Below, in pieces: positions 62,917 to 64,000 of a DNA stretch of 64,000 nt (positions within the stretch are counted from its first letter, which is position 1; every line of letters begins with the position of its first letter). The notes beneath the pieces were generated by a model. It searched no databases. It was not told the origin of the DNA and saw nothing but the letters and a program-made list of their open reading frames with translations. The position numbers and the translations under genes were made by a program. The DNA is from Bacteroidales bacterium. Lineage in GTDB: Bacteria; Bacteroidota; Bacteroidia; Bacteroidales; Bacteroidaceae. Location of the stretch: NCBI GenBank assembly GCA_030528715.1, contig JAUMYJ010000003.1:1-64000 (forward strand), given 5' to 3'.

Positions 62917-63000
62917 TGTACTGTTTCTCGATACATGTGTGCCGAGTCACGGCACACATGTATCACGACATGGTACATACGTTTCCAAACATGGTACAAT
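62917..63000. repeat. Intergenic palindromic array E (four 19-bp units, period 21)
   Basis: Units at 62917-62935, 62938-62956, 62959-62977 and 62980-62998 with linkers TG, CA, TA, AT, then GTTTTAGC. Unit 2 (TGTGCCGAGTCACGGCACA) is self-complementary; units 3 and 4 share ACATGGTACA. It is the only array between divergent genes: unit 1 overlaps the -33 region of the B12 operon, and the U32 promoter is 120 bp to the right. The remaining stretch 63001-63120 shows nothing else. Confidence 0.85.
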
Positions 63001-63120
63001 GTTTTAGCTTTAATCTAGCAGGAGTAAGCCTTAGTACTGGCTGTGGACTAACGAAGGCAGTAGCTTCTTAAATAACGCTAACGTAAGATAAGTAGCACGC
63101 TACCTATCGGCCGAAATGTG

Positions 63121-63128
63121 TACCTTTG
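63121..63128 (+). promoter_or_regulatory. -7 element of the U32 peptidase gene
   Basis: TACCTTTG, giving a leader of about 36 nt before ATG 63171. Confidence 0.5.
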
Positions 63129-63170
63129 CACCTGGATATACAATATTATAATATAGACATAACAATACTC

Positions 63171-64000
63171 ATGCAATACTCAGACTTTGAGATAATGGCA
63201 CCTGTGGGCTCACCAGAAGCATTAGCAGCAGCTTTGCAGGCCGGAGCTGACTCGGTGTATTTTGGCATCGAGGGGCTTAATATGCGTGCGCACTCAGCCG
63301 CCAAATTTACCATTGACGACCTACATCGCATTGCCCAAATGTGCGATGCACAGGGTGTAAAGAGCTACCTTACGGTCAATACCATCATTTACGACGACGA
63401 TTTACCCCTCATGCGCCGTATCTGTGATGCGGCTAAGGCCGCAGGTATTTCGGCTGTCATCGCAGCCGACGTGGCTGTGCTGGGTTATTGCCATAGTATA
63501 GGGCAAGAGGTACACCTCTCAACGCAGCTTAACATTACTAACGTTGAGGCACTGAAATTTTATGCCCAGTTTGCCGATGTTGTAGTGTTAGCACGAGAGT
63601 TGCACATGGATCAAGTGGCAGTAATTTATGAGGCTATTCAGCGCGAACAAATCAAAGGCCCTGCGGGTGAGCTGGTACGTATTGAGATGTTTTGTCATGG
63701 TGCGCTGTGTATGGCGGTAAGTGGCAAATGCTACCTCAGTCTTGATAATCAAGGCTCATCGGCCAATCGTGGTGCCTGCATGCAGCAGTGCCGCCGTGCC
63801 TACATCGTGACCGACAAGCAGACAGGTACCGAGCTTGAAATAGATAACGAATACATCATGAGCCCCAAAGATTTGAAGACGATAGGCTTCTTGGATCGTA
63901 TGATGAAGTCGGGCGTGCGTGTGTTCAAAATCGAAGGTCGTGCACGTAGTGCTGAGTATGTGTATTTGGCTGTCAAATGCTATAAAGAGGCTGTTAAGGC
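63171..64000 (+). CDS. U32 family peptidase/tRNA-rRNA hydroxylation protein, 3' end outside the window
   Basis: About 276 codons are present and the frame is still open at the window edge. The N-terminus MQYSDFEIMAPVGSPEALAAALQAGADSVYFG is the canonical U32 start. The U32 signature region EMFCHGALCMAVSGKCYLSL followed by SANRGACMQQCRRAY contains the conserved cysteines that in RlhA/TrhP-type members serve RNA hydroxylation and Fe-S binding. Bacterial U32 proteins act either as collagenase-like peptidases or, better supported, in hydroxylation of tRNA U34 or 23S rRNA. Which applies here cannot be decided from the sequence. Confidence 0.88.
   Translation, partial: MQYSDFEIMAPVGSPEALAAALQAGADSVYFGIEGLNMRAHSAAKFTIDDLHRIAQMCDAQGVKSYLTVNTIIYDDDLPLMRRICDAAKAAGISAVIAADVAVLGYCHSIGQEVHLSTQLNITNVEALKFYAQFADVVVLARELHMDQVAVIYEAIQREQIKGPAGELVRIEMFCHGALCMAVSGKCYLSLDNQGSSANRGACMQQCRRAYIVTDKQTGTELEIDNEYIMSPKDLKTIGFLDRMMKSGVRVFKIEGRARSAEYVYLAVKCYKEAVK

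Overview
The window reads as a chromosomal segment of a member of the Bacteroidales, most likely close to Porphyromonas. The support is: promoters of the Bacteroidota type (TTTG or TTG about 19-20 bp ahead of TAnnTTTG) in front of many genes; several proteins ending in the C-terminal sorting domain of the type IX secretion system (T9SS); TonB-dependent receptors with a CarboxypepD-type N-terminal extension; and gene sets usual for the order (skp-murI, parE-coaD-S41 protease, DUF4271-hemD). I see no CRISPR array, prophage or intact insertion sequence. The only decayed genes are a dam fragment and an outer-membrane barrel remnant.

Layout. 1-5.8 kb: tRNA-Ala, a pair of small secreted paralogues of unknown function, then a skp-murI-alkaline phosphatase-YgjP peptidase run. 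6.1-9.5 kb: a TonB receptor and a barrel pseudogene on the minus strand. 9.5-16 kb: anaerobic ribonucleotide reductase nrdD/nrdG, yaaA, ung, a DUF3109 protein and a PBP4-type carboxypeptidase. 16-19.5 kb, minus strand: HU, an S41 protease and a PfkB-family kinase. 19.6-20.3 kb: two tRNA-Asn genes and a small membrane protein. 20.7-29 kb, minus strand: an operon of two tandem ~1000-residue T9SS-exported Asp-box propeller proteins and a haem-type TonB receptor. 29.2-32.9 kb, minus strand: glycosyltransferase, topB and the dam fragment. 33-38.3 kb: acetyltransferase, parE, coaD, second S41 protease. 38.6-42.4 kb: a HAD-RibF fusion, a CPBP protease and dusB. 42.4-50.3 kb: TamB, an Omp85 lipoprotein and an ABC ATPase. 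50.6-56.2 kb: nhaD, metK behind a SAM-II riboswitch, LOG protein, DUF4271, hemD. 56.4-62.9 kb, minus strand: a cobalamin-riboswitch operon with a BtuB-like receptor, a BtuG-like lipoprotein propeller and a T9SS-exported propeller. From 63.2 kb: a U32 peptidase that runs off the end.

Two themes stand out. First, there are two unrelated operons that pair a TonB barrel with secreted or surface beta-propellers; the B12 one gives a model (BtuG capping BtuB) for the unexplained 20.7-29 kb one. Second, six intergenic gaps carry the same kind of array: about four units of the form TGT-N13/14-ACA joined by 2-bp linkers, with a period of 21 or 22 bp. Neighbouring units are often inverted copies of each other while the interiors differ between loci. 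These sit between convergent, tandem and divergent genes alike, so they are not simply terminators. I do not recognise them as a described element.
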